Below, in pieces: positions 63,406-64,000 of a stretch of DNA of 64,000 bases. Source of the stretch: an uncultured Alphaproteobacteria bacterium (GTDB lineage Bacteria > Pseudomonadota > Alphaproteobacteria > Caulobacterales > Hyphomonadaceae). Where the stretch lies: contig CAIKWZ010000041.1 of the NCBI GenBank assembly GCA_903831255.1, positions 1 to 64,000 on the forward strand, given 5' to 3'. The notes under the pieces were generated by a model. It saw only the letters and a list, made by a program, of their open reading frames with translations, ran no database searches and was not told the origin of the DNA. Both the position numbers and the translations under genes were made by a program. The first letter of the stretch is position 1; the number at the start of each line of letters is the position of its first letter.

Positions 63406-64000
63406 TCAGGCGGTCGTCTCCTCGACAAGCCCTAGCTCCGCCATCATGGCCTTGCGGATTTCGAACTTCTGCACCTTGCCTGTCACCGTCATGGGAAAGG
63501 CCTCCACAAATCTCACATAGCGCGGGATCTTGTAGTGAGCGATGCGGCCCCTGCAGAACTCGATGATCTCCTGCTCGGTTGCGCTCTCACCACCACGAAG
63601 ACGTATCCAGGCGCAGAGCTCCTCGCCATATTTCCGATCGGGCACACCGACAACCTGAACGTCCTCCACCTTGGGATGACGGAAGAGATACTCCTCAACT
63701 TCGCGAGGATAGATGTTCTCCCCTCCCCGGATCACCATGTCCTTGATGCGGCCAACAATGTTGCCATAGCCTTCGTCATCGAGAACGGCCAGATCTCCGG
63801 TATGCATCCACCCTTCGCTGTCGACCGCCTCTCCGGTCTTCTCGGGATCGTCCCAATATCCAAGCATCACGGAATACCCCCGCGTGCATAGCTCGCCAGG
63901 AACTCCTCGCGGAACGGTCTCTCCGTCAGGTCCTGCAATCCTGACCTCAAGATGAGGCTGAACCCGGCCGACCGTCGAGACCCGCCGGTCTATGGGATCA
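63406..64000 (-). CDS. Acyl-CoA synthetase, C-terminal part (runs off window)
   Basis: The 3' part of an AMP-dependent synthetase reads to the window edge without a stop. It shows [80 protein letters not shown] and [14 protein letters not shown], whose Lys is the adenylation residue. The pattern fits fatty-acyl or medium-chain acyl-CoA ligases. The start lies beyond 64000. It is 61 bases upstream of the SDR gene and probably co-transcribed with it. Confidence 0.9.
   Translation of the reverse strand, partial: DPIDRRVSTVGRVQPHLEVRIAGPDGETVPRGVPGELCTRGYSVMLGYWDDPEKTGEAVDSEGWMHTGDLAVLDDEGYGNIVGRIKDMVIRGGENIYPREVEEYLFRHPKVEDVQVVGVPDRKYGEELCAWIRLRGGESATEQEIIEFCRGRIAHYKIPRYVRFVEAFPMTVTGKVQKFEIRKAMMAELGLVEETTA

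Overview
The window reads as chromosome of a GC-rich, Gram-negative alphaproteobacterium, possibly a member or relative of Caulobacterales. This rests on Tat-type and lipoprotein signal peptides, a VirB-type secretion locus, RND efflux, many acyl-CoA dehydrogenases and an EF-P/EpmA/EpmB set. The lineage is an inference from gene content and was not tested by phylogeny. No rRNA, tRNA, CRISPR array or prophage was recognised.

Layout. 0-1.7 kb is a decayed border: an SRPBCC-like gene and a truncated IS66 transposase with an in-frame TGA. 1.7-9.2 kb is a minus-strand catabolic island: a secreted protein, a DUF2855 protein, two large glutathione S-transferase-like proteins around a small membrane protein, and two haloalkane dehalogenase-like hydrolases flanking an MDR oxidoreductase. 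About 1 kb without a convincing gene follows. 10.3-14.1 kb holds a Tat lipoprotein, an FMN reductase, a pirin and a divergent LysR regulator.

14.3-29.5 kb is the most coherent metabolic locus: a periplasmic PQQ dehydrogenase with a fused cytochrome c domain, two GMC flavoproteins each paired with a gluconate-2-dehydrogenase-subunit-3-like protein, two DUF1080 (3-keto-disaccharide hydrolase type) proteins, an MFS transporter, two xylose-isomerase-like TIM barrels and a Gfo/Idh/MocA oxidoreductase. Together these suggest periplasmic oxidation of glycosides to 3-keto-glycosides, cleavage, import and reduction or isomerisation of the keto sugar. Both GMC proteins carry an identically spaced C-x5-C-x3-C motif that could hold an iron-sulfur cluster.

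29.6-34.8 kb: two adjacent acyl-CoA dehydrogenases of probable heteromeric type, a DUF2306 membrane protein, a LOG-family protein and a nitronate monooxygenase. 35-43.5 kb: a tightly overlapping virB1-2-3-4-6-8-9-10-11 operon with no recognisable virB5, virB7 or virD4. 43.6-46.9 kb: a DUF1800/DUF1501 pair. 47-50 kb: epmB, epmA and efp, the EF-P beta-lysylation set. 50.2-51.4 kb: a short XRE regulator co-transcribed with a membrane protein, with a repeat-flanked promoter.

51.7-57.7 kb: acyl-CoA dehydrogenases, a large acyl-CoA synthetase and a phosphotransferase fused to a DUF6285-like tail. 57.7-62.5 kb: an RND pump and adaptor with a divergent TetR regulator and twin palindromic operators. 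62.6-64 kb: an unusual SDR protein with a halohydrin-dehalogenase-like S-x12-Y-x3-R signature, and the 3' part of a second acyl-CoA synthetase running off the window.
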